A DNA stretch of 64,000 bases, taken from positions 36,764,501-36,828,500 of the forward strand of contig NC_134368.1 of the NCBI RefSeq assembly GCF_035582795.1. Reading direction: 5' to 3'. The notes under the pieces were generated by a model. That model was not told the origin of the DNA. It saw only the letters and a program-made list of their open reading frames with translations, and did no database searches. Shown piece by piece: positions 13,301-25,811 of this stretch (positions are counted from its first letter, which is position 1; every line of letters begins with the position of its first letter). The translations under genes and the position numbers were made by a program. Origin of the DNA: Mycteria americana. Lineage: Eukaryota; Chordata; Aves; Ciconiiformes; Ciconiidae.

Positions 13301-16300
13301 CCAGTCAACAATGTAAAATCTGGGGGGCCAACGACTACCACAGGAGAGATACAATGGACACAATCTGTAACCTTTACAAAACTATCCAAAAAAGGGTCTA
13401 AGGAGACACAGTACAGTGGCCATAGGAGGGAGGGGATAGCTGATGAGAAGGGGATCAGCTACTACAGTTCTCAGCACCACATAAAAACTTGGAAAGGAAA
13501 CAAAGGGAAGTGGAACAAAAAAACCCCAAACAACAACAAAAAAGAGGGGAACAGAAAAGGGAAAAGTTGACCAACAAAGGATTTTGGTACTAAAAAGGTG
13601 CACTTGTTGTGAAGTTCAGGATGCTGCACCTCTTCAAAATCCAGCTATGGAGTAGTACAGGAATGGTAAGATGGGAAGAAAGTTTCTCTAAGTTACAACA
13701 GCAGTAATATGACTCTGAATTAAGCTCTTCTGAGATAGAATTCAGGTCCACCTAATGGAGGTGTGTGGAGAGGCGTGTGGAAAACTTGTGAAAGTCATGT
13801 TTAGATCCTTCATTGGACAGGGAACCAGACATGAGAAGACAGTACACCAATGCACAGTTGACAACAGAACCAGGAGGTTACAGCCAACGTGGCAAGGGAC
13901 AAAATGCGAGGAGGGCTGACAAAATGCAAGGCAAAACACTGAAACCATTTAGAGCTCTCTTTAGCATTAATGAGGTTTGCAAGAGGAGCTGAGAGCCCAT
14001 GGCCCAGGTCAGCCATTAAGCTCTTATTACTCACCTGCTTTCATGAGCAGAGCCTGCTCACATAGGCAGGGCCTGCCACACGTGTATTGCCCAACGTTTT
14101 GCCAGGGCACACAAGTCTGGATCAAATGGTTCTATCCTTCAGTAGTTTCTATCCTACCGAGGCTTCCAGGGCTCTTAGGCTTCCAGGGCTAAAATAACTT
14201 CATACTATAAGCAACCTCCTAAACTAAGAAAACCTGCAAATGGTGAATCTCAGGTTCTGGGAAAAAAAACAAACCAAAACAAAAAACAACAAACCGACGG
14301 ATTCCTTGGGTACCTCAAACATGAAGGTATCCACTTCCTCACGAATGTCCCTGTAGCTCAATTTGTTCCCTTCATCATCTGTTGCACTCAGCAACATGTC
14401 CAGGAAAGCTTTTCTCTTTTTGGAGCCACTTTCTTCACAGTTGCCATCAGTATCACATTTTGTCTCCTTGGTGTTTTCCAGTTCTGCAGCTTTTTCTGCA
14501 ATGACCTGGGATTAGAACCATTACATTAGATATGATGCTGTCACGGTTTAGCCTCAGTCAGCAACTAAGCACCACACAGCTGCTTGCTCACCCTTCCCCC
14601 CAGTGGGATGGGGGAGAGAATCTGAAAAGCAAAAGTAAGAAAACTTGTGGGTTGAGATAAGAACAGTTTAATAATTAGGGGGGGGGGGAATGTAATGAAA
14701 AGGAAAATAACAAGAGAGAGAGAGAGAGAGAGGAATAAAACCCAGGGAAAAAAAAAAAAACAAGTGATGCAACTGCTCACCACCCACTGACTGATGCCCA
14801 GCCCGTCCCCTAGCAGCGATCGCTGCCCCCCAGCCCACTCCCCCCAGTTTCTATACTGAGCATGACGGCATATGGTATGGAATAGCCCTTTGGCCAGTTT
14901 GGGTCAGCTGTCCTGGCTGTGTCCCCTCCCAGCTTCTTGTGCACCTGGCAGAGCATGGGAAGCTGAAAAGTCCTTGACTAGTGTAAGCACTGCTCAGCAA
15001 CAACTAAAACATCAGTGTGTTATCAACATTATTCTTCTACTAAATCCAAAACACACACTATATTAGCCACTAGGAAGAAAATTAACTCTATCCCAGCCGA
15101 AACCAGGACAGATACACACAGCACATGCACAGTCTACATCACACAGTCCCAACTTATTAAAACAACATCCACCTTTAGCATTCTACATGAACTAGTTAGC
15201 ATAACTGTCAGCACTGGCTCATGAACTTTAACTGTCTTTTTGTGTTAGAAGGTGAAATATGACCAACCCCTCTTGTCCCAAGCAATAAAATGTATCTTAA
15301 ATAGCTTCTGTGTGATCAAGAAAATAGATAGCCAAACTATGCAAACAACTTGTTGATCATCAAGAAGTGTAAACACATCCAGAATATCTGGAACAAGCCA
15401 ATCGTGAATGCCAACAATAGCGACAGCAAATCAAAAAACATCACCACAATTTGAACAGACTGATCACCAAGAAGATATTCTCTACCCTATCCAATAACTA
15501 AGGAAAGGATCACATCTCCAACCTCTGGGAAACTGGAGATTGAAGAGAAGCCAGGGCACCCCACAACCCTGCATCAGGACTACACATAGCACAGCTGGAA
15601 CCACTGCACTAAAGCTTCCCAAATTTTCTTCAGTATGAGAGCAATGGTTGAAATTCCCTTTTTTAGGTCAAAGCACAGCCCCAGTGACAGACAGATTTCC
15701 TGCTGTCACCACCTTTGTTGCAACAGCAAAACAGAACCCTTCAATAAACTGGTACTGCTCTCAACAACAGGATAATTTAAAATAAAGGCTGTAGAGTATG
15801 CAATTCTGTTCAGAGGAAGCACTGAACAGGAAAAAAAATATGGTTATATACACACACATTGTTTGCCTCACTGAACATACACATATAAAGACACATATTG
15901 AACCACCTTTGTCTCAGTGCTTTCTGTCAGCACCTACACTAGGTGATACTGTTATTTATTGTTCCTTTGTTATCTTCAAAGATTTGGCTTCTTACATTCA
16001 GTGCACCAGCCCAGCATGGGAAGAGGGTGTTACCTTAGGTCCCTTTAAGAGCCGCTCTCATGCCTCACTGCTGCAATTCCCAATAAAAGGAAGCAAAACA
16101 TGAACTACTTAAAAACAACGCACAGTCAATGTAGCTCATTATATGTAGTGAAAGTTCAGAGATTATTTCCTTTGTCGTGGGCATTGATACAATGACATCG
16201 TGGGGTACATACATCTATTTCAGGGAAAGCAGCTTCTCTGGTAACATCCTAACAGTAGATTCGGGAGGGCAACCATTGGCAAGAATAGCATGGGAACTAT

Positions 16301-19300
16301 TTGGTGAGAGAAAGGGGTGTTCCCTGCACAGTCTAACATGGTGAGAGAACACTGCGTTTTATGCCAAGTCAGTGATGTATGCTTAATAGTCAAAGTATCT
16401 TACTGCTGATGTGGGGACCTGCATATGTTGGCTCATCTCAGCAGTTCTGCTCCGAATAGGGGAAAATGAATACAGGCTTCCATTTCTGACGGCTGGACCA
16501 AGTGGCATTACCAAGCAGAGCCCTATGCTTACTGCTACAAACTTGGCAGTGAGCTGTTGCAGGTGATTCAGATGTGGAGCATCTGGGGCAGAACAAAAGT
16601 TCAACGAATTCCTATCGTTTGTTTTGGTTGTCAAGGACCTGTAAGTCGTGTTACTCCCTTGGAGTAGTAAACTCCCTTGCTTAAATACGACAGAGCTCCT
16701 GACAGGGAAGTCAGCTGCTGTCTTCTTTTCAGGGAATTCCTCGGCATCCCAACAGAGAGATAGTTCTCCTCTTAATAGATGCACATCAAGGGGGCTGAAC
16801 CTCACCCCCATTTGGAAGCTCTCTACTGAGCGCAAAACTTTGCTCCAACAACTAAAATGTACCATTAAAAAAAAAATAATAAAAAAAGAATCTATACTGT
16901 ATCTGTAAAATTGTGAAGGATCTTGAGGTTCCTTTCATGCTCTCTTCCTTCCTTGAACAGCATATATACAAGATCAGGCCAAAGCCAAGGGCTCTTCTGT
17001 CGCTGTTGGATTAGATCGCTCATCCTAGGGGCACAACAATTACATCATGTAACATTTCTTGACAAAAAACCAAATTTCCAGCGCACTTTCAAGAACCAAA
17101 AAAAAAGTTCTACCTGCCCCAGTGAAGTGGAACGTAACATATTGTGTGGGTTTAAACCTATTCACCTGAAGGGAAGGCTGTTCATATTTGTTTCCTGATT
17201 TTAAACCATCCCAAAATTTTTCACCCGTCCCAGCATCCCAGCATCACCATGATTTATATCTTTAAGCATTAATCTCTGAGAAGGAGAGCATATTCTCATT
17301 TAGTGGGAATCCTCTTGAAACAGACATATTAAGTCATCCAGTCCAGCCCCACTCCACATCAGTAAAGCATTGACTATGCTGAAAAGACATGTACATCCTG
17401 AAAAGACTACTTATGCCAGGGTTCCAGAATATCTGCCCCATGACCTCAAACAGCCATCTGAAAGCACCACATTCCTACTTGACGGTCCAGATACCATATA
17501 AGCCAGACAGCACATGAAAAGTATTTAAAATAAAGAATGAGACTTCCAGTATGCTCAAACACAACTGAATTATATTTGGAAGGGCTGATTGTCATTGCTA
17601 TTCAGCTCTTGCACATGCTTTTGGCTGCAGAAAGAGACTTTGAGGAGTAATTACTACATTTAGGCCAACTTTGGGCCCACCTGCGGTACAATTTGGGAAA
17701 GGCCAAGGAATCGATGACCATCAAACCCTCTAATTCCACCCCTTTTTTGTAACACACCTGTCTCAACAAGCCCCATCAAAGGCTAGGGGTGAGATGCCAC
17801 AAGCAACTACATCTCATCTAGGCTGACACACCAGTGGTAGGAATACAGAGTATGCTTTTCCTAATCCACTGGACAGTCACATACAATTTGAATGGTGTAA
17901 ATACTGCCATGAAGTGCAGAGCAGCAGTGCCTCAGCTTTAACATGCTGTCTAAAACAGTACCCTCCCAATTCTGCTAGTCATGCTGATATGAAATATTGC
18001 AGCTCAATTTTTTTTTTTAACCTCCTGTACCAATGGATTAACTGAATGGCAGCTGACACCTCTTCAAAGTCCTAGCCTCCCATTGAATATACTCATACCA
18101 GAAAATCCATCAAAATCTGCAGGGGTTTCTCCTGCCTTCTTGGCTTTCTACCTTCATCTGTGACGCCCCGGCCCTCCCTCCTAGCTCAGAGCAGATGAAC
18201 TCCTGACATCAGCAGCATCAATTCCAGCCCAACTCCAAAGTAGCCAAGGAAAACGTCCATTTACCTGTAGATAGCACGAACATACTCAGAATCCTTATTC
18301 TTCTGAGCACCCACATTCTTGCCCATTGCCGTTTCTAGGAGGAGGACATCATCAACCGTTCACAAGTGCAAAGTGAAATGCAGAGTCCCTGTACACAGTA
18401 AGTCACTACTGCTCCCAGCTTCTGACTGTCACCACACCATCCCTGCGACAGGTGAATACACACATCCCTTTCCAGGTGATGAGCTCACTTGACATTTCCA
18501 TGCCCGTGAACCCTGCTCCTCAACACAACCTCACTTCAGACTGCTACCTCTGCCCTGCCCATCCCACAAACTCACCTGCTCAGATGCACACAAGACACCC
18601 TAGGAGAAAGGATGGCCTTGGGAGGACGGAAATGCATTCACGCAATATGCAGGGACATTCCTCTTCAACTGCCTCATCACACAACACGGCACAGCTGTAC
18701 TCATGAGCCTCTGCGTCATTCACAGCCCTGCCACAATAACTGAAGAGGACTTACCACAGATGATATCAAGGGCACACAGAGTGATGTCCAGAAAGACATC
18801 AAATGGTTCCTTGTCAACATGCTTCTTAAGTTTCTCCAACAAAATACCTCCTTGTTCGTTCATAACCTCTAGAAAGTCAGTTAAGATTGTTAAGTGGAAC
18901 GTGGGAGTTATCATCTTCCTCCGCGACCGCCACTTGTCTCCGGTGCTGCAAAATTAACAGGGAGAAGGAAGGGTTAAAAACTCCAAGTCAAAAACAAAAC
19001 CCTCACCATCACAGGAAGTACACAGCAAAAACTTGCAGCCTGGAACACCTTCACAGGTGGACACCCTGTAGAAGACTCTTCAAGCTGTCCATAGCACTCC
19101 CCGGAAGGAGCAAAATGGAAATATTTCTTGCTCCGGCTCTCTCCAAAGCAGAAGCCACCATTTCTATAGCTGCTCTCAACAAAAGGAGATGCCAACAAGC
19201 CTTCAGGCAATACAACCTCATGGTTGCTCAGTGCGCAGGCTCAGAAGGATCGAGCAGAAGCCATCTATAGGACAAACCAGCTATTCAGCATCAAGGCCTC

Positions 19301-22300
19301 AACTCATCACATTGTCTCTGTGAATCACCACCCATGCTTGCCTTCATCCGCTGACTAAGAAATGAGGATTGCAGAGAACTAGGGTCCACAGACATTACAC
19401 AAATGACTGTCTCAAGGTCTGGCTACAAAGTACTTCCTTGGAGACAGGCAACCACCTCCCACGTATCAGTGAAAGAGTATGGAGCCACAGTGGGTGACAC
19501 CAGCTTCCTGGGGGTTCTTGTTCACTTTTTCTGAATCACATGCCCCACAGGCATACAACTGGCAGCTCTGCTTACAGGGTAAAGGGTAAACCATCACACC
19601 ACTTATCCTGTTAACCTGCTGTTGGGGCACTCCTCAGGCCAGCTTATCTGCTTGCTGTCTACCACTACTGCCCTTAATCAGCAGACTGGAACATTCTCCT
19701 CCATTATATTTCTGCAGCACAAGGAAGTCAAAACACCTCTAGAAGTCTACTGGACACAAAACAACCAGTAAGGAAGACGACTAACGGTGAGGATACACCA
19801 TGCCAGATGCCCATGGACCTCAGTCTCTGCACTTTGCTACTGATTACTGCATTCTTAAGGGCCATGAATGAAACTCAGGATAAAAGGCATTCCTCATCCT
19901 CTCACATCAACTCGCACCTCCCACACCACGTGATCACAGCTGCCTTTTACAACACCATGGCCCCATCATGAAGCACGAGGAGTTCACCGCCGAGGGCTCC
20001 AAACAGGCAACACAGCTCCACTGCTAACAGGGGGACCTCGACCTTCCCGCAGAAACACAGAAGAGGCACAAAGGCACCAGAGCCACTCTACACTCGCCTC
20101 GCTCTGACTCTTGAATATCTGCATCATCCAGATCAAACCTTCCTTGACCCTCCCAAGACCAGAGAAACCAAACCCTTACATCACTGCTCCTCCCTCTCTC
20201 CACTCCTGACTTGTGCTCTTACCCAGGCCTACCTCTTATGAGCCACCACTTCATGAGGGAAATGAAGGACAGGGTGCAGATACTCTCCCATCCTACCTCA
20301 AAGCATCACCAAGCTCAGGCCCATCCTACTGGTTTGCAGCGTCACCAGCTGAGATAAGCAATGCACGCAGTCGCAATTCTGCCACAGTCCAACCACTTCA
20401 CATGCATCACAGCATTCAAAACATCCAGCATGTAGCACTGCAGACTAAAAGACACCGCTTGCCATAGGATACAACTTCCCGAAACTCACATTCGTTTCAA
20501 GCCTCTGGGCAAAAAAGTAACAATGGCCAAATTTGCCAAGAAATAGATAGTGCCAAAAGATTTTTATCAGATATTAGCTCCTAAAGAGCAACCAAGACCA
20601 TCACAAGGAATAAGACTTCTACATCTATCATCTACATCTCTGTCCAAAGATACACACAGCACTCCTGCCACCAAGCCCTCTTCCTATCATATACCCTGCG
20701 GATTTCAAAAAGACAGCAATGCACCTGCATTTCACTATACCTTGTCAGAAGTCCAGTGCCCAGCCACGGCTGCAGGAATTTGTACAGGTATGATTTTTCT
20801 ATATGTTTTGAACTGCTCAGAATAACCTGTCATAAAAATGAAAGGAGAGGAAAAAACACCACTTGTTAGATGGAGAGAGATTTCTTCAGCTGAGATTACT
20901 TCATACAACCTCAGTTCCTCCACAAAAATGCCCTGCGCCTCAGTAAAATGCACAATATTTCAATACCAGCTGGTACACAGGGGGAACATTGAGTTCACAC
21001 CCTCATATCTTCCAGTAAATATCCCAATCCTGAGAAACAATCAAATACTCAAAAACTACCACTCCCACTCCCCTTATCTTCCTGAAAAAGTAACAGGCAG
21101 AGTTCAGAGAAAACCCAACGGTTTCCAGACTTAACCAAACTCACAAGAAGTACCATCTTTTCAATAAACACTCCAACAAAGAAACAACTCTGTCTTCCCA
21201 GTTCAGGGACAATCACTGTCAGTAGCAAAACTAATGACTACATTTCATGGCATCAGGAGAGACCCACCAAGTTCTAATGCAGAAGTCAGTCAGACAGACA
21301 CAAGCACTGCAACCTGCATTTCATAATGTTCTATCCCTATTTCAGTGGTCCCATCTTCCCTGCTGTCTGGTTGTCCATTCTGATCTTGGGAGCAGAAGCT
21401 TTCCCACATGAAAACAAAGCTAAAGGAGATGCTTCTTTGTATAAAACATACTGAGTTGGTGCTTTCATTTGCTGGCCATCTTCAGCATTTATTTTTTTCC
21501 AAGACTAGGCTTTTTATATTCTTCCACTTTCAGCCTTTCTTTAGCACTGGGTCAGAGGACAATCTCAAATAAAATCAGTCCGAGCCCTTTTTTGCAAAAA
21601 TTACATTGAGATAATAGAAATTAACACATTGGACACTGCTTTGCACGACAGTAGAATAGACAGGAGACAAGCCCACTCACCTCCACACTGTCAGGGTGAT
21701 ACAAAATCACGACAGGCAATGGTCCTATCCAAAGTTTGAGCAATGGCCAACTCCTAAACTCTTCCAGGTAAACTTGTAGTTGTTTAAAAAAAACTGGAAT
21801 GAAAAAAGCAGATTAGAATTTTAAAAAAAGGGGAGTTTGCTGAATAAGCAAGACTTCTGTAATGAACTCTTTTCACCATATGCCCTGTAATTACGTTTTT
21901 GTTGTAGTTTTATCTTGCTACTATGACCAAGAAGCATATTTTGCACCTATCTATTAGCTGTACTGCAGGAGCATTTCTTTATGGCTGCACTCTTGAAGGC
22001 ACTCTCTTCTAGAGAAACCCCTCCTAGCTGGAGATAAGGCAGTTTGATTTAAGCAGTCTCAAAGCACTGCAGCATGGGCCTTCTGTATTGCAATGCTCTT
22101 TATAACAGTTAGAGCCAAATCAAACTTTATCAAGGCTATGCTTACATTTTGGCTTATCTGACACTAGCCAAAATGCTATATCTAGATGCTTCTTTACTTT
22201 CAAAGTACAGCATCAAGCCTTTTCCCATCTGAGACCTCACTGACAGGTACTACGTTTGTGGTGCACACACAAGGGATGTCATGCACAGTAATGGCAGAGC

Positions 22301-24911
22301 ACTGCGCAGGAACCAGTATCACTTGAAATTTCTAGTTTCTGATAGCTGGACTCCTGAAGAAAATCTTTGGAACCCTTACACCGCTACCATTTGCAAACAA
22401 ATTACTTCTTACTCCAACATGCTTAAATCCTCTCACTCTCTCACAGCCCTAACCATCAGTGATGGTTTGCAATTCTAGCAGGGGCTTTTGACAGCTAGCT
22501 GCTCCAAGATTAAACTACACTCTTGTCCTTTTAGAAACCTTACTGAAGGGTAGGTGACCGCTTATGGGGCCACTGTGGATTTGGCAATTCAGATGTTCCC
22601 ATCTCTAAGGGCACAAAGACTCATAGGATTATTTATGCCATGGACCACCTGAGAGATACCACTATTGTCCAGCTGCCAGTTGGACTTCATACCAGTGAGC
22701 TCAGCAATCCAGCCAATTCTCCACCCACATTATTACCCACTTATCCAGTCCACATCTTGTCAGTTTAGCTATACAGAAAGCAGGGGCGATGGTATCAAAG
22801 ACCTCGCTGAATCAAATTAAATACCATGTACTGCTCTTCCCTTGCTCACAGATCCAGCTATCTCATCACAGAGGGCAATCAGGTTCATTCTGCAATTCTA
22901 GAGGAGGTGGCTGCTATCAGGATGTTCAAGGATTAAACATGCCTTTGCCCTTTCAGAAATCAGATTAAACAATAAATGACTCCCTCCAAGGCCTCTGCAG
23001 AGTTGAAAATTCAAAGGTCACCAAATCAAAGGAAAAAAAAAAAAAAAGTTTCCTAATAGATACCCAAATACAGCATTCCCTAGTCCTAGGCCAAGTTCTA
23101 ATGACACCTCATCCGAAAGGCTTAAAAGCATCAGATTGTTTTGCTGGTTTTTTATATTATTTTCTTAACATCACCATGATTAAAATATCACAATTTTCCA
23201 GCATTTGTCTACCTATATCAATAAATAAAATCACCATCAGATGAAAAGTCATTTTTCTTTCTGCTATAAAACCTTATCCTTGTTTCTAAAAACTATCTTT
23301 TTTTTAATTGTCACATTTTTAATTAAAAATATTATAAACCACAAACTTCACTCATTTTTACATAAACAAGCAGGAACAAAGATGGATGGTCATGGACTTA
23401 ACTAAAGTACGTGACTCCTGCTAACAAAGGAAATTAGAGACTCCACAGAACATAAGAGTCTCTATCAAATTGCTTTCTGGAGAAAAGAGCAATGTTCTTT
23501 TTTGTTTTGTTTTTTAAGAAGATTTAAAAAGAAGAAAAGAAAGAAAAAAAGATTTGTCTCTCAGGCTCATATACACATCCTATGATCCTGCTACTGCTTC
23601 CCCAAGGTCAGCTTCAGGGAAAGCTGCTTGCCCTCACTTCCACCAAAGAAAGACCTCTCATATCTGTGCTAAGATACAGGGTTGGATCCAGAGGAAAGAT
23701 GCAAGTGTGTACCCTTGTGAACAGAGGAACCATATCTCAGCATGTGTCAGCGCCCACGCTGCACTTGTCCTTGGCTTCACCACGCTCCCATGACCCAGTC
23801 GCTCTCTCTTCTGGCAGCGCAGCCAGGCACACGTGTGCACAGAGCAGACTGGCATACGCAGGCATCACACACACCCCCAGAAGAGTCTGCTGGTCCGCTG
23901 ACAGCACAGCCAGGCCCGCTTTCACCCCGCAGACTCCTCAAGAAATATGCTTCTGTGCAAAACCGAGTACCAAAGGGAAAGGGAACGTGTAGCATATTAG
24001 TGCTCTCTCAAGCACCTGGCAAAAAGAAGGTACCATTGATCAACGCGAGAACAGAAAGGTTTGCTGTTGAGGGATGTACTGCAAATACTCAGCAAGTTCT
24101 TTTGCATCTAACGCATAAATCTAAGGCACAGCTAATTCTGAAAACGACCCAGCAACTCAGCATGCTAAAGTCCCTTGCACATGCTCACTTGGGGGAAGAT
24201 AATTGTTTAAACAAGTATTTCTCCTTCGTAAGCTAAAAGCTTTGCTTGGATCACAGCTAATAGCCACGGGGACAGTGCTCCCAGAAGGAAGTGAAACCGC
24301 ACGTCCTGCGAGAGCGCCCAGCATGCCTCCCTGTCACAGAAACACATTCCACAGCCTTCATGCTCCACCTCACCAACAGCTGGAAACGGGGCCGAGTCCA
24401 GCATCAGCATCTGGAAGCCACTGTCAGATTGAACCTCCAGCTAACCTTTGACTGATGATAACCCCATATTTATGCAGTTCCTTTCCTTTCCTCTCCACTG
24501 CCCACTTCTCACACAGTTCTCTTCTGCAGGTTGCCCACAGCCCCAGAGAGACCTAAAGGCGATGGCACACCGTACAACCTCCCCAGCCAGCCGCAGCTTG
24601 GCCACCCAAGCACCTCACCAGCGCTGGCTCCTCCAGCAAAGCCCCACACAGTGCAGGGACCTCACAGCTGGGCTATGGCATGAGCTGCCCTTACCTTCTC
24701 CCTCCCGCTCCAAGAGTAGAGCGTTTCCCAGAACAGGATAGCAGGGGCTGATACCCGGGATCGGCTTCATCACCCACCATCGCCTACAGTAATCCATCAG
24801 GGAGGGCAGGGAGCACATGGCCACAACCGTCAACAGCAGAGCGACGACCCCAGCCCCCAAATGCAGCAGCTGGGGTTGTCCTGTGGCTCCCTGCACGACC
24901 TCCATCGCCAT
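10196..24911 (-). CDS. CYP4V2: CYP4V2, cytochrome P450 family 4 subfamily V (11 coding exons)
   Basis: Family-4 P450 fatty-acid omega-hydroxylase; in vertebrates CYP4V2 is an ER-membrane enzyme acting on medium-chain and polyunsaturated fatty acids. Exons join as 24911-24695, 21793-21681, 20826-20741, 18945-18755, 18334-18265, 17024-16898, 14505-14314, 12964-12862, 12510-12376, 12194-12015 and 10371-10196, giving 1590 nt, 529 residues plus TGA (human protein 525). Seen in the translation: a hydrophobic N-terminal anchor (about residues 19-36) and hinge PIPG (50-53); I-helix EGHDTT (332-337), whose Glu is the CYP4 residue that binds haem covalently; ExxR (E390-R393); PERF (444-447); haem loop [10 protein letters not shown] (463-472), with Cys470 as thiolate ligand. 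All introns are GT-AG and phases match throughout. FAM149A lies upstream on the same strand, as in mammals. Identification rests on exon-by-exon similarity to human CYP4V2; no break was seen. Either Met1 or Met3 could start the protein. Confidence 0.95.
12015..12194 (-). CDS. CYP4V2: CYP4V2 coding exon 10 (haem-binding loop)
   Basis: Residues 412-471 plus one base: [20 protein letters not shown], then [13 protein letters not shown] and [12 protein letters not shown]. Cys470 is the axial haem ligand. The acceptor is CTTTAG and the donor is GTAGGT. Confidence 0.95.
12376..12510 (-). CDS. CYP4V2: CYP4V2 coding exon 9 (K-helix ExxR)
   Basis: Residues 367-411 plus one base: [20 protein letters not shown] holds the ExxR pair E390/R393, followed by [15 protein letters not shown]. 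The acceptor is TTGGACAG and the donor is GTAAGT. This exon is missing from the pseudogene copy at 30.7-31.4 kb. Confidence 0.93.
12862..12964 (-). CDS. CYP4V2: CYP4V2 coding exon 8 (I-helix)
   Basis: Residues 333-366 plus one base: [17 protein letters not shown], the oxygen-activating I-helix, then [16 protein letters not shown]. The acceptor is CCTCTAG and the donor is GTATGT. A broken second copy of this exon lies at about 31.06-31.17 kb. Confidence 0.94.
14314..14505 (-). CDS. CYP4V2: CYP4V2 coding exon 7
   Basis: Residues 269-332, phase 0 at both ends. It begins [14 protein letters not shown], has a polar insert variable in this family, then [17 protein letters not shown] and [11 protein letters not shown]. 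The final Glu332 is the CYP4 I-helix residue linked covalently to haem. Confidence 0.93.
14539..15110 (-). mobile_element. Solo LTR of the same family, in CYP4V2 intron 6
   Basis: Begins TGTCACGG and ends CCAGGACA on the + strand, like the LTR at 5.0 kb, with a G run, an (AG) microsatellite and a poly-A run expanded inside. Flanks GATGC (14534-14538) and GATAC (15111-15115) fit a 5-bp target-site duplication. It starts only about 34 bp upstream of the exon 7 acceptor, so the branch-point zone of that intron lies at the LTR edge. Confidence 0.8.
16898..17024 (-). CDS. CYP4V2: CYP4V2 coding exon 6
   Basis: Completes residue 226 and runs to 268: [20 protein letters not shown], then [22 protein letters not shown], similar to human [20 protein letters not shown]. 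The acceptor is CCCCTAG and the donor is GTATAG. Confidence 0.88.
18265..18334 (-). CDS. CYP4V2: CYP4V2 coding exon 5
   Basis: Residues 203-225 plus two bases: [11 protein letters not shown] followed by [10 protein letters not shown], matching human ETAMGKNIGAQ and SEYVRAVYR. The acceptor is CTCCTAG and the donor is GTAAAT. Confidence 0.9.
18755..18945 (-). CDS. CYP4V2: CYP4V2 coding exon 4
   Basis: Residues 139-202 plus one base. It carries [16 protein letters not shown], the C-helix W..RRK motif that contacts the haem propionates, and ends in [10 protein letters not shown], as in human. The acceptor is TTTTGCAG and the donor is GTAAGT. Confidence 0.93.
20741..20826 (-). CDS. CYP4V2: CYP4V2 coding exon 3
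   Basis: Residues 111-138 plus two bases, with [18 protein letters not shown] matching the human B-C region. The acceptor is ...TGACAG and the donor is GTATAG. Confidence 0.9.
21681..21793 (-). CDS. CYP4V2: CYP4V2 coding exon 2
   Basis: Completes residue 73 and runs to residue 110. The stretch [14 protein letters not shown] matches human MPLLKLWVGPVPMV. The donor is GTGAGT; the phase in is 1 and the phase out is 0. Confidence 0.9.
22640..22965 (-). mobile_element. Old CR1-type relic in CYP4V2 intron 1
   Basis: The + strand carries phrases that read as reverse-complement CR1 reverse transcriptase: AATTCTCCACCCACATTATT, GATGGTATCAAAGACCTCGC (the SKAFDT region) and CATCACAGAGGGCAATCAGG. No open frame remains. 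Similarity is judged by eye against the general CR1 pattern. Confidence 0.6.
24695..24911 (-). CDS. CYP4V2: CYP4V2 coding exon 1
   Basis: Encodes residues 1-72 plus one base: the start Met, a Leu/Val-rich membrane anchor and the MKPIPG hinge that follows the anchor in microsomal P450s. The donor is GTAAGG. A second in-frame Met lies two codons in. Confidence 0.88.
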
Positions 24912-25070
24912 CTCCCAGCCTCCTGCTCCGAGCCTTGATCCCTACTGGGGAACCGGCACTGTCTGTACCCGCCGCTGCCACGCTGCAGCAAGCCGAGTGT
25001 GCCAGGACCCGGGCCACGAGGGTGGGAGGTGGAGCTGTCACACAGCCCTGAGGCACAGCTTCCTGCCAGG

Positions 25071-25083
25071 AAAATAAACAAAG
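25071..25083 (-). promoter_or_regulatory. FOXA/HNF3-like site upstream of CYP4V2
   Basis: The minus strand reads CTTTGTTTATTTT, which fits the forkhead core TRTTTRY, about 165 bp upstream of the CYP4V2 start codon and next to an A/T-rich TATA-like stretch near 25084. CYP4V2 is liver-expressed in vertebrates, so a FOXA site would make sense, but a short A/T-rich motif like this can occur by chance. Confidence 0.22.
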
Positions 25084-25811
25084 ATATAAAAAAAAAAAAA
25101 AACAACCCACACTCGGAGAGGCTGCCTGCAAGCACTTCATGACAGCAGAGCAGCCACAGGGAATGGTGCCATTTCCTCGCCCTCACTTGGTTCCTCTGAC
25201 TCAAGTGAAGAATGAGGAATTTCTTTGCAGGCCCCTGCCGTACCTTAGAAGGAAGAGACAAGAGAAAAACCACCTTTTTGCTGATTTGGGGAGGATGGCC
25301 CAATCTACACCGCCTTTCTCCATCTGTTTTCACGTGCTCAGGGAACAGCATTTTGCCATACAGAACTGCTCCAGTGCTCTCCAACACAATGCTTGAAGGG
25401 TTTCAAGTGCTTCCTATGGGGAGCACCTTTCTTAAGTTGGGTTAATGGCTCAAAGGGCTTACACAAACCAGAGCCCATACAGACCCATGATTAAGAGCAG
25501 CACTGCAAAGCACACTGATGCTTCTCTGCTCAAATGGTCTTTGCTGATCCCACTGGTGAACTCTCAGTCACAGGCTAAAGGGTGCCAGTAACACGACTGG
25601 CAGCACCAGCACCTGTGTCACAGCTTGCAAAGCGCTTGGGTAGAAGTGGTGCCGTACCCACCACAAACCCTGCTGCCCTTCTGGCCCCAGGAGGAGCCAG
25701 GGTCTCTTCTCACTGCTGCAGGGCTGCAGTTCCTCAAAGGCTCCAATGCTCAGAAACCTTGTGGTCAAACAGAAGTTCAGTGAAATGGCAGCATGGCTTA
25801 CACCCAATTTC

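Noticed and set aside
16383-16865. 160-codon minus-strand open frame
   Set aside because: It lies in CYP4V2 intron 6, right after exon 6, shows no recognisable domain and runs through intron sequence.
17320-17365. CR1 3'-tail-like phrase in CYP4V2 intron 5
   Set aside because: Only about 25 bases resemble the CR1 tail and no flanking CR1 sequence was found.
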